From: Sabellastarte sp. h YS-2021
Taxonomy: Eukaryota; Annelida; Polychaeta; Sabellida; Sabellidae
Length of the DNA stretch: 64,000 nt
Assembly (NCBI GenBank): GCA_964017235.1
Contig: OZ024929.1
Coordinates: 65,939,603 to 66,003,602 of the forward strand
Direction: 5' to 3'
The notes under the pieces are model-generated. The model was not told the DNA's origin and did not search any database. It saw only the letters and a program-made list of their open reading frames with translations. Positions 9,157-17,613 of the stretch are shown piece by piece. Each line of letters starts with the position of its first letter. Positions within the stretch are counted from its first letter, which is position 1. The position numbers were made by a program, and so were the translations under genes.

Positions 9157-9464
9157 TCTAAAATTTTTGCGATATAATACTTAATTGATACAAGGAGATT
9201 GGATAATCTTTCAAAATGTTTTCTGGCTAATATTCTTCTCCCTTTTTCCTCCGATTTAATAAATTTTTTAAGAATTTTCAGATAATTTATGAATTTCTCT
9301 CTCTTTTTTTTACTTAAAGGTAGCTTAAATACGTTATAGAAAATCTCAGCTATTGCTTTCAACTGAGATGAACTTGCATGAATCAGAATATGTTTATTTA
9401 AATCTAAATTATTTTCCAATAAGAGTAGAATGAAATGTCTCGACTGTTTGAGATTTCTAGACAT
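9153..9464 (-). CDS. Small helical Polinton protein (103 aa)
   Basis: Predominantly helical and basic, beginning MSRNLKQSRHFILLLL and containing SSQLKAIAEIFYNVFKLPLSKKKR. Proteins of this kind (a hydrophobic leucine stretch, then 'QLKAIxEIxxN', then a lysine/arginine tract) recur beside the ATPase gene in invertebrate Polintons and adintoviruses. I cannot assign a function. It lies directly downstream of the ATPase and meets the next gene in an ATGA overlap. Confidence 0.65.
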   Translation of the reverse strand: MSRNLKQSRHFILLLLENNLDLNKHILIHASSSQLKAIAEIFYNVFKLPLSKKKREKFINYLKILKKFIKSEEKGRRILARKHFERLSNLLVSIKYYIAKILE

Positions 9465-9532
9465 TTTGAATGCAGTTAACAGTATAATGACGTATATATA
9501 CTTAATAGAATCATGACTTTTGGAAAAAAAAA

Positions 9533-10174
9533 TTATTTGTAGACAACTGTATCTTCATCAGGAAAAATTCTACTTTTCAACATATAACTATCATTACTCC
9601 CTGGTGACAAATCGATCAGCAGATAACCAAAAGGGGTCTCAGTTGCATCCATATAAGCGCTTACTAATTTCTTCTGAATACCTAACTGTCTTCCTAGCAA
9701 CCTAATTTGTTGTGTATCCCTGGGATTTTTAAATAAAATAAAGTAATGAGTATTTAAGGATATATCTCTACAATATTTACCCTGATGAAACAAATTTTGT
9801 AAAATCAAGATTACGCTTACATTCCTATGATGTGACTCTCTACCAAAAAGATTAGCGATGAAAATGTTATTTAAGGCTGGAATCTGTAGGTCATCTATAA
9901 CTACTAGACTATGCTCGGATTTAGGAAACTGGTTTAAATCTTCTTCTGAAGGCAATCCCTGTCTGAATTCTATATTTACATCAGTCTGTTGTTTATAATT
10001 CTTCTGCCAGTTGTTATAGAAATAGTAGATTTTTTTGATTTTTTCTGAAAACATCTGATTGATATTTTTTAACACTTTCATTACAAAGGTAGATTTACCG
10101 GATCCTGTTGGACCACAAACAATAGAGGTGAATGGATTTTTAAAGAGAAAAGGATCCATAAATTGCATTGACAT
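9533..10174 (-). CDS. FtsK/HerA-type DNA packaging ATPase
   Basis: A 213-aa P-loop ATPase, the Polinton packaging motor. Walker A is GPTGSGKST at residues 21-29. Walker B is LVVIDD at 90-95 within EHSLVVIDDLQIP. A polar residue following a beta-strand, VILILQNLFHQG (about 121-132), fits the sensor position. It is the first cistron of the minus-strand structural block and faces the membrane-protein gene across a divergent spacer. Length and motif spacing match A32-like/adintovirus ATPases. The frame is intact. Confidence 0.93.
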   Translation of the reverse strand: MSMQFMDPFLFKNPFTSIVCGPTGSGKSTFVMKVLKNINQMFSEKIKKIYYFYNNWQKNYKQQTDVNIEFRQGLPSEEDLNQFPKSEHSLVVIDDLQIPALNNIFIANLFGRESHHRNVSVILILQNLFHQGKYCRDISLNTHYFILFKNPRDTQQIRLLGRQLGIQKKLVSAYMDATETPFGYLLIDLSPGSNDSYMLKSRIFPDEDTVVYK

Positions 10175-10525
10175 GTCAGCTTATCGAGCCAGAGATAATA
10201 AGGACTTGGCTGTTTTCAATCAAATGGTATCGCTTGAATGTAGTGCAATATTTCACAGTGATTTGGAAAGTTTGCCAACAGATTTCTGTGCTGAAAGCAC
10301 TGTTATCTATGCCAGCTTGCCTCATCTCCTCACTCTTTTATATCTATTTGCAGAGTGGAGTGTCTGCAATCTATTAGTGATAGCAGCCAATAAAAAATGG
10401 ACTCTTTGTAAGGGTAGTGTGAATTTGTTCCATCTTTTATATTAGTTTCAGATGCAAAACAAAGAAGTTTGAGAGCTTCCTCTAGCAATACCCTCGTAAG
10501 CAGAGTAGTTGAGAAATTTTATAAA
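10175..10525. promoter_or_regulatory. Divergent intergenic region between ATPase and membrane-protein genes
   Basis: A 351-base spacer with outward-facing genes on both sides, so it must contain both promoters or leaders. An AT-rich TTTTATATTAG at about 10436-10446 could be a TATA-type element for the plus-strand gene. Short open frames here are accidental continuations of the antisense ATPase region. No other motif could be supported. Confidence 0.4.
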
Positions 10526-11677
10526 ATGGATGTGAAAATTTTGATTTTCCTTCTTATAGCTTCTGTCTATTTGCGTAAAACCTATGGATATAGCTGTGAG
10601 TACAATGAATGCAACTGTGTTGGGGAAATGATCACGTGCATTGATATTGCAGCACCCAGGTTCAAGTTCAGACCCAGTGTTACAAAGCTTTATATGGAAA
10701 ATGTGCAAATCGTTGATATAAAAAAAATGTTACATAATCTTCCTAATTTGAAATATGTAACATTGGTTAATATTAATTACTTCAAATGCGGGTGGTTGGA
10801 GAATTTTGCCACTAATGTAGTAGTAGCATTTCTACATTTGATTCACAAACTGATGCACCTATACCATTTTCCGAAGTTAGTGAGATGGAAACCAGTCAAT
10901 ACAAATCAATGGAGGATGTGACTACAAAATATGATAACACATATCATAAACATACAGAAGGCAAAGTGACAGAGTACATTTCATTGGATTCTGATTCCAC
11001 CTATCGTCATGATCAGGAAGCTACAATTGATATTTCATTGGAAAAACCATCAAGTACCCCTGATTTTGGTTTTCATAATTCAGCATCTAAAGGTTTTAAG
11101 TCCAGTGATATTTTAAATGTAATCGATAATGGAGGTAAAGAAATTAAGATTAAAAAAAAAATAATCGCCTTTGTAGTTTCTGTCCTCTTCCTGTTATTGG
11201 TACTGACTATGATATCAGTAATTCTGTGTAGAAGAAAATTTCTAGCATGGATAAGAAGAGGTGAAACAGTTGAATCAGATAACAGTGACCAACCTCTTTC
11301 CCAGAATATGATGGAGGAGATATCTCTAGAAAATCAAGGGTAAGTTACAAAAAAATTTTTTTTTTTTTTATTTCTTCATCTGGTTGAAAGGTTTAACGAT
11401 CAGTGATTCTTTTTAAATAGTATACGACCAAAAATTCCATTATATGTTCTGTTTAAAAGAATCCAATAAATTCTTTATCTTCGATTGCAGTACATATTCC
11501 AACCAAGATCAAGTAAACAGTCCCAGAATGTTGCTGCTCGAATCAGATATCCTGAAAACTCTAGGTATTTATACTTATTTAAATTTAATGGAATGTGACG
11601 TCACATTCCCATGTATTGTGACGTCAGAGAGAGCAGTAACCCGTCATATTGTGACGTTGTTCTCAAATCAATGCTAG
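10526..11677 (+). CDS. LRR-like single-pass membrane protein, probable two exons, frame broken
   Basis: The ATG at 10526-10528 starts a signal peptide (MDVKILIFLLIASVYL). A cysteine-rich LRR N-terminal cap follows (CEYNECNC...MITC), then an LRR-like stretch (LPNLKYVTLVNIN). This frame and the downstream one, which carries the stalk and a transmembrane segment (IIAFVVSVLFLLLVLTMISV, about 11160-11225), differ. The change falls in a GTAGTAG run near 10817-10828, so either the copy has a frameshift or two genes abut. A good splice donor (GTAAGT, 11340) and acceptor (TTCGATTGCAG, ending 11490) predict a 151-bp intron; the second exon runs to 11677. It looks like a type I membrane protein, possibly a particle or cell-surface glycoprotein. 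No specific homologue is recognised. Confidence 0.6.
11591..11660. promoter_or_regulatory. Cluster of CRE-like TGACGTCA sites
   Basis: TGACGTCA occurs at 11596-11603 and 11619-11626, with a TGACGTT half-like site near 11652. The first lies inside the 18-bp perfect palindrome GAATGTGACGTCACATTC (11591-11608). This is the classic CREB/ATF binding sequence. It lies about 130-200 bases upstream of the second membrane-protein ATG (11790), a good place for a host-responsive promoter, but also inside the proposed last exon of the first gene. Confidence 0.55.
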
Positions 11678-11789
11678 GTGTTGTCGTAAATGGGTTCGCA
11701 TTAGTTTTGGTTTCATATTTGTAGTGTATGTTACTCTTTCCACGTGGATTTTCAGGCGAACAAAAAATTAAAAAAACTTGGAGAAAAAT

Positions 11790-13262
11790 ATGTATAGCTG
11801 TTATAAAGAAATTTTTGTTCTTGTGACTTTTATGAATATATTTCATTCGTTTTGCGTGGATTGTACGAACTCAAGATATGGTACAACGATTCATAAAATA
11901 TATGGATTACAGGATTTTTTAGACAATATATTTTTTTGCCATAATTCTGAGAGTAAAATAATCACATACCAAGAATGCCATATACCTCGTGTGCTTCTAC
12001 CAATGGACAAAATTTAAAAAAATTTCCCTTCATTGCATCTACTTAATTGGAGGTGTACAGGGGACTGCTACGTCTATGTAAAGGATATGAATGTTAAATT
12101 TCGTGGATGTGTCATTGGTAAGATAAATTCATTTAAATCAATTTTTACCCTCTTTAAAATAGGTATTCGATAATTTTTTTTTTTCTTGGTGGGTTTTATT
12201 TTTAATTAATTTCCACTCAAAATGAAGATTATATAACATGTTATATATTTCAATGAATCCGATCGAATTCTCCAATAAAAATGATGATTATATAACATGT
12301 TATATGTTTCAGTGAATTCAGTGGAGTTGACGAGTCCCAGCTCTAGAGAGAGTGAGGCTGAACGCACAGGGGAGGAATTGATTCCAGATGAATCCTTTGA
12401 ATCACAAAGGACAAATCCACTGTACGCTCTATTCATACTACCTGTAGTCATGATAGGAGTTGGAATTTGTTTAGGATACATTAGAAAATGTCTTTTCATT
12501 AGAGTAAGAAATCTAATGAATATGGTAGACAATTATATGGTTTCTGCTGAGGCTGGAGACTTAGATGAGACCCCTGTGAAGGTATTGGAGAGGCTGGATA
12601 ATTTAAGTACCTTTGATGAAGATTCTGAACCCGAATTACTTTGGGATGACATTATTGCACATAATGCTCAAGATATTGCAGAGGAAATTTGTCAAAATAT
12701 GACTTCCAGTAAGAGTGAAAGAAGAGAAAGTAACTCACAAAGTAACCAATCTACTGTGTCCTCAATTATTAATGTCAATTTGGATGATTATTTCAGAGCA
12801 ATTAATCACCCTACCTTTGACATTGAGTCTAAGGAGAATTCAGTTCAGAGTCAGATTAGGTCTTCTACACCAATCAGAAGAAATGATAATGTTCAGATTC
12901 ATTCCACAGCCACAGATCATAATGTCCTCATTCAAATCCAGGATAGGAGTTCCACAGCAACAGTTCACATTCAAAATCAGGATAACAGTTCTGAATCAAA
13001 AGATGACAATGATCAGATTCAAAATCAGAATACTAGTACCACAGCAAAAGATCATAATGTTGAGAATCAAAATCAAGATACTGGTTCCAAAACATCTGGA
13101 AAAGATGACAATGTCATGGACAAATATAGTGCGACAGTACATGATTACCCCTCATTCAACATATCCTTGTCTGATTCTAGTGAGGATGTTTCTGAGGATG
13201 ATTTGGTAATCATAATCAAGGATCAAGGAAGTACAACAAGATCAGGGAAACGCTATAAGTGA
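11790..13262 (+). CDS. Second membrane protein, probable two exons, in-frame stop in exon 1
   Basis: Exon 1 (11790-12117) encodes a signal peptide (MYSCYKEIFVLVTFMNIFHS) and a cysteine-containing ectodomain. One in-frame TAA at 12015-12017 interrupts it, and the same frame continues afterwards to a donor GTAAGA at 12118. An acceptor (ATGTTTCAG, ending 12312) opens exon 2 in matching phase (12313-13262). Exon 2 has a transmembrane segment (ALFILPVVMIGVGICLGYI) and a long acidic cytoplasmic tail with degenerate repeats rich in Q, N, S and D (for example HIQNQDNSSESKDDNDQIQ), ending SGKRYK. The layout parallels the gene before it. The stop makes this copy probably defective unless it is read through. 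No family recognised. Confidence 0.6.
12229..12312. repeat. Duplicated palindrome inside the predicted intron
   Basis: ATATAACATGTTATAT, a perfect 16-bp palindrome, appears twice, each followed by a TTTCARTGAAT-like stretch. The second copy runs straight into the predicted splice acceptor at 12312. Probably a local tandem duplication of about 62 bases. Confidence 0.65.
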
Positions 13263-14048
13263 TTTTTTTAAATTTATTTTTATTTTTTTTTTTTAATTTT
13301 CTTCATTATATCCTAAAATGACATTAATTAAGCACAAAAAAAATTATTAAACTCATGTTTAAAGAAATGTCAGACATAGTGGATATGTAAGATTTCATAG
13401 TTTAATGCCTATTCAAGACAGATTTCCTTTTGCAGATTTGTTCATATATGAGAATGTAATTGGTGAGGTCTTACGTGGTAGCTGAATGACATAGTAGATT
13501 TAAAGTTTTTTGTGACATGTATTCATATATATTTTCTTGATGTGACTTATTTCAGCAAGTATGATTGTCTTTCAATATATGTATATATATATATATGTGT
13601 GTTTATCACCAAGTATGATTGTCTTTCAATATATATATATATGTCTACTTATACTCCTAACAATTATAAAGTGTAATCAGAGATTGCTTCATCTGAGATA
13701 TGACTGAGATTAGACTTTTTTTTTTTTTTTTTTCAAATTCCTCAGAGAAGTTAATATTCTATTTTCTGAATGGTTAACGTAATTGAAAGGGTGTAATAAC
13801 AGATTTTCCTGAATGTATAATGTTAAATACACATAAATTCATAGATAATTAAGAGTAACGAAAAAAAAGTAATTATTTAGTGAGATTGATCAGAATGTTT
13901 CAGTCATGTTCATACAGATTTCTACATATGATTTCCTGTCTTAATATCCTGTAGAGATGAAAGATGTTACATTTGCGAAAATTCATTAAAAATATGAGAT
14001 AGCATTATTACTAGTCATTTACTTTGTATGTCACATTTTTCTCCTATT
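13263..14048. other. Intergenic region between convergent membrane-protein and RING genes
   Basis: AT-rich with T-runs and no coding frame. It contains a tandem duplication of about 54 bases around 13555-13645 (AAGTATGATTGTCTTTCAAT followed by a TA-rich run, twice). Expected to hold the 3' ends of both flanking genes. Confidence 0.6.
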
Positions 14049-14744
14049 TCATACTGGTCTCATGAAAATTAGAGGAAATTCATCGCTTTCTATATTCTCA
14101 TAACATTCAGTGCATTTCAATGGTGAGTCCTCCCTCTCTTTGCTTAGCATGAATGAGGAGCATATAGTACAGAAGAAATGTCCACATTTGGCCATAAAGA
14201 GTAGATCTATTTCAGTTTTAATTTTACAGCAAGAGCAGTACATATCTGTCATTCTTTTATGATAATACTCCTCCCATTCTTTGGAAAATGACTGATCCAA
14301 AGGATTTGGCAAGCGATCCAACATAAAAGCACTTGCAAATGCCATATGCAGGTCGTTTTTGGTCAAATGTTGAAGTAAATCTTGTTCATAATTAGACTTC
14401 AGATAGACTCCTTTGGGAATCCAAAGGAATAGAGCAGTGGCATCTATTTTGTTCATATTACAGGCAAATGGTTTGTTGAAGTAGTCTTCTTGTAAAATGG
14501 TCCTGCACATTGGACATTTTTTTTTCCGACCATCCAGTTCCCAGTTTCGAATTAATTCAGCTGCACAGTCTGGACAAAGGAAATGGCTGCATGGATTTGA
14601 AATAACAAGTCTATCTTTTTCCATATCCACTGCACAAACACAACATTTCATTACTTGTAATTCCTGATCCACATATTTGATGAAATCTGGGTATTTCTGA
14701 CTGTATAAAATAAAAAAAAGAGGCAATTTAGTTACTGTATCCAT
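14049..14744 (-). CDS. Double RING-finger protein, probable E3 ubiquitin ligase
   Basis: A 231-aa protein with two zinc-binding modules. RING 1: C34/C37, C52-x-H54, C57/C60, C77/C80 (CCVCAVDM...PCSHFLCPDC...CPMC). RING 2: C170/C173, C187-x-H189, C192/C195, C211/C214 (CSCCKI...KCGHFFCTIC...CTEC). The linker of about 90 residues has no recognised domain. RING-HC proteins usually recruit E2 enzymes for ubiquitin transfer; large DNA viruses use them against host defence. It lies between the membrane-protein genes and the PC4-like and BIR genes, all accessory. The ATG at 14742-14744 is in a T-rich context. Ligase activity is inferred from complete zinc ligands. Confidence 0.85.
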   Translation of the reverse strand: MDTVTKLPLFFILYSQKYPDFIKYVDQELQVMKCCVCAVDMEKDRLVISNPCSHFLCPDCAAELIRNWELDGRKKKCPMCRTILQEDYFNKPFACNMNKIDATALFLWIPKGVYLKSNYEQDLLQHLTKNDLHMAFASAFMLDRLPNPLDQSFSKEWEEYYHKRMTDMYCSCCKIKTEIDLLFMAKCGHFFCTICSSFMLSKEREDSPLKCTECYENIESDEFPLIFMRPV

Positions 14745-15558
14745 ATTTTTTTTTAAATTTTTTTTTTTTTTTTAAATAAGTTATAATTCATTGAGGAATT
14801 TTTATTCTAAATTAAATGATACGAGAAGCTCGCATCGGTTTCAGTGTCTTTTTGCACAGAATACCTTGCGAGAGGACTACCTTCTTTATTGAAACATATT
14901 GCGTGACCTAGCAAAATCACACAATCTCTGTGCTTGCATCGAATTCACTCGTTCGCTGTGTCTTTTTAAAAATATTTTTGACTACTATTGCTTTAAGCTC
15001 TCATAAATTTTTTTTTAAATTATTAATGTCTACTGATGCATTAATCTTATTCTTTCTCTTTGGTAGCTTGCATTACAAGAAAAAAAAATTTTAAAAAAAA
15101 GAATACTTACACAATGTACGCCGGAATCACATCATTCATTAACAACAGAATTATGAAGGCTTCCCTGAAATTCTGTTCATCCAGCATGGCAAACATTTGT
15201 ACTACAGTAACAGTGGTACTTGTAACCATATTTGGGAAAAAAACGTTATATTTTCTTCCCAAAAAAAACATTTAAATTTCCATCCATAGTAAAGCAATAT
15301 AAAGATAATCACCTTGAAGTTTTTAAAAAAAATTCAGAAAATAGTGACAGCATAAAGTGCCGAGCAGAGCTATGTTCCAATCACATTTATAGATAGAGGA
15401 ATGAACAGGTTTCCATGATATAGGTAATTTAACATCTGTTTCATGGTAAACAATTCCTTTAATATGAATACGAAGACATTTTGTAATTGATGAAAAAATA
15501 AATTTATTCACATATGTTATGATTACATTTACATCTAGATCAGTTTGACTACATGATT
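14745..15558. other. Intergenic region upstream of the RING gene
   Basis: No supported gene in 814 bases. It includes a third copy of the intergenic motif (14836-14865), a weaker related copy near 14950-14965 (CTGTGTCTTTTT), and many A/T runs. The motif lies about 90-120 bases before the RING ATG, where a promoter would be. Confidence 0.55.
14836..14865. promoter_or_regulatory. Third copy of the shared intergenic motif
   Basis: The core TTTTTGCACAGAATACC matches the left arm at 4588-4619 and the reverse complement of 4709-4736, including the flanking TTTCAGTG. It is placed upstream of the RING gene. Function unknown. Confidence 0.55.
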
Positions 15559-16167
15559 TTATAGAGGTATGTCCTCATTCACCTCCCCTCTGCATAAGGT
15601 ATCTTGAGATGTTCGGCATTCATCACAGGTCTCAGTGTTATGTCCTATTCTGCCTTCATCTAGAATACAAGGTTGACAGGAATATATCTCTGTGTATTCA
15701 GAATACATCCCTTGAGCAACCTTAACGAATTCATCCCATTCATTAAACTTAAATGATATCCCTTCTGGTGTTGGATACCTCTTTCCATTTGCAGTTTTCC
15801 AAAATCTAATAGAAACATTTTTATATGGTGTAGCACATGTGACATAAAACCCTGAACCTATGTGGTAACTGGAGTCCACTGTCTCTTTACCTTCTGAAAT
15901 TTTTCGAATAGCACTGGTAATGAATTCAACAAAGTGTAAAATTACTACCAATTTAGGAATTGAGAGTTTAATGCCTTGATTTTTCACCTCTCCATCTTCC
16001 CATTCTTTCAAATAAATGTTCTCAATAACTCCATGGGAACCTCCATATATTACATACTTGGATCCTCCAAGGTGAAATGTTCTTTTGATAACAACTTCAG
16101 CACCTTCTTTCGGATCCGATTGAATGGATTTGGAGTCAGTATATTCATTTATAGGAACATTACTCAT
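15559..16167 (-). CDS. PC4-like ssDNA-binding protein (202 aa)
   Basis: A central stretch, NVSIRFWKTANGKRYPTPEG followed by ISFKFNEWDEFVKVAQ, has the shape of a PC4/p15 domain (R-x-W...G-K...P...G-I-S-F...E-W), seen in several adintovirus-like elements and large DNA viruses and used for single-stranded DNA binding in replication or transcription. A C-terminal part adds cysteines in CxxC pairs (CQPC, CDEC), perhaps a zinc site. A related basic 32-codon frame lies just upstream (16220-16318) in another frame, suggesting the real N-terminus is separated by a frameshift. The PC4 call rests on a short motif and is moderate. Confidence 0.6.
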   Translation of the reverse strand: MSNVPINEYTDSKSIQSDPKEGAEVVIKRTFHLGGSKYVIYGGSHGVIENIYLKEWEDGEVKNQGIKLSIPKLVVILHFVEFITSAIRKISEGKETVDSSYHIGSGFYVTCATPYKNVSIRFWKTANGKRYPTPEGISFKFNEWDEFVKVAQGMYSEYTEIYSCQPCILDEGRIGHNTETCDECRTSQDTLCRGEVNEDIPL

Positions 16168-16219
16168 CAGGAGACTTGAAAGCGAGTCCTCAAAGGTTTC
16201 TGTAATCTTTGAACTAGAG

Positions 16220-16318
16220 TTACTTGCTTAAAGACTTCTTGCTCTTGCTTCCACCCAAACCATCACTTTTCCTTTTCTTGGATACATTATTCAATTTCAC
16301 TACTACAGCTTCAGCCAT
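16220..16318 (-). pseudogene. Short basic frame, probable displaced N-terminus of the PC4-like gene
   Basis: From the ATG at 16316-16318, 32 codons read with a lysine-rich, nuclear-signal-like segment (VSKKRKSDGLGGSKSKKS) before TAA at 16220-16222. The PC4-like frame is open up to about 16227 in a neighbouring frame, with no stop between. A single frame change near 16222-16230 would explain both. It could also be a short upstream ORF. Confidence 0.4.
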
Positions 16319-16344
16319 TATGCAAATTTGAGATGAGATATTCT

Positions 16345-16790
16345 TCAGAGTAGATTCGACAATTGAATATTAACTGGAGGCTTATATAGTGTTAGGATGC
16401 AATAAAAAAAATGGTTGATGAGGCAGTTAAGAACTGCAATACAAGGGGAAAATTTTAAAACAGATGCATGCTCAGACTTGTCAGAGGGGTCAATAAGAAG
16501 AGATGATGAAATAGGTTGTAAAAAATTAGCATATTTATCATAAGATGCATGTAGTCCATTTATTACGTTCATATACGGTTTCAATGAAGTCAATAGGTCT
16601 AGGTATTGGTTCAGATATCAGAAAATATGGAGTTTTAGTGATTGTAGAGCAAGTTAAGTGATGAGGTGTACATATCTTTGATATATTATGCTTTGGCATA
16701 TGTTTGGTGAGAAACCTGTGTAATATGTAAGAATTAGATGCTTTAATGAGTTGTAGATCTTGTTTTGATTTTGCAGTATAGATATCCACG
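16345..16790 (-). pseudogene. Possible decayed accessory ORF
   Basis: Two overlapping minus-strand open stretches (16538-16789 and 16345-16593) each end in a stop and neither starts with a convincing ATG for the whole. The composition is protein-like (KHMPKHNISKICTPHHLTC; NVINGLHASYDKYANFLQPI). They lie between the PC4-like and BIR genes, where another accessory gene would fit. No family recognised, and the stretch may be non-coding. Confidence 0.25.
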
Positions 16791-17061
16791 TAATCTTCAT
16801 ATGAATTTTTTTGGGGGGAAAAATATTGTAAGATTTAAGTCAGGCATACATGTGGATTTCAAAATATTGTGAAATAAATTCTAGATCACTGTCTATCCAA
16901 ATTATAGATCTAATTGTATGTAGAGCCTTTTGGGTAATTTAAACATATTGAACTGTCTAGTTTCATGCACTTAGTGACCAAAATTGAGATAGATTGATAG
17001 ATAGATTGAATTGAAAGAGGTCATATAAGTTTCAATATCTTTTATTAATAACTTCTTTGAG

Positions 17062-17613
17062 TTACATCAGGTGATAATTGAGGAATGGATTTAACATTAA
17101 AACAAATGAACAGTAAGGAGAATGCTTCTGATGCTCCTCCATTGGGATGTCATAGGTCTCCCACTCTGTCAAATTAAGATTACACCAGGGACAGATGACC
17201 TTATCTCCTTCTCCGGAATAATAAAATCCAGCCTTCACATATCTCTGAGCAGAAATTGGATGAGATTTAGGCCATGTGGTAAATGTAGAGATTCTATCAT
17301 CATATCTGAAAAATCCTTCTGCAGGGTGAACTTTGGATTTCGGATCCGATCTAGGTCCTCTGGGATCTGATGATCTGTCAGCTCTTGCATCTGTTCTGTC
17401 ACGCTTTTCATTTGAAAGATACAAACCAGTACAATGTACTTGCCTCCTACTACATAGAGCAAAACCTCCAGTAAAGGCTTGGTTTGACCTCATCCCTTTA
17501 CTGTCAGTTGCATCACCAGATTCATTGCGATTAGCAGTAGGTAATTTGAAGGAATATGTCGGGGTGGAGGCAGCCTTACAGATATCTGCTCTTGATTCAG
17601 ATTGATTGGACAT
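17062..17613 (-). CDS. Single-BIR protein, IAP-type apoptosis inhibitor
   Basis: A protein of about 183 residues from the ATG at 17611-17613 (the frame extends upstream without ATG). The C-terminal part is a BIR domain: FTTWPKSHPISAQRYVKAGF, then GDKVICPWC, LTEWETYDIP and EEHQKHSPYCSF. The zinc ligands follow the exact family spacing C-x2-C-x16-H-x6-C, and the conserved GD and WE pairs are present. The N-terminal half is low complexity and basic/serine-rich with no domain. There is no RING on this chain, unlike most cellular IAPs; a separate RING protein is encoded nearby. IAPs block caspases or modulate innate signalling, and baculoviruses and molluscan herpesviruses also carry them. BIR assignment is firm; anti-apoptotic action is inferred. 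Confidence 0.9.
   Translation of the reverse strand: MSNQSESRADICKAASTPTYSFKLPTANRNESGDATDSKGMRSNQAFTGGFALCSRRQVHCTGLYLSNEKRDRTDARADRSSDPRGPRSDPKSKVHPAEGFFRYDDRISTFTTWPKSHPISAQRYVKAGFYYSGEGDKVICPWCNLNLTEWETYDIPMEEHQKHSPYCSFVLMLNPFLNYHLM

Noticed and set aside
10059..10445. Plus-strand open frame of 128 codons
   Set aside because: Its first part is the antisense of the ATPase Walker A region; no family resemblance in the rest.
17333..17605. Plus-strand 90-codon frame
   Set aside because: Antisense of the BIR-protein gene, which has a clear domain.
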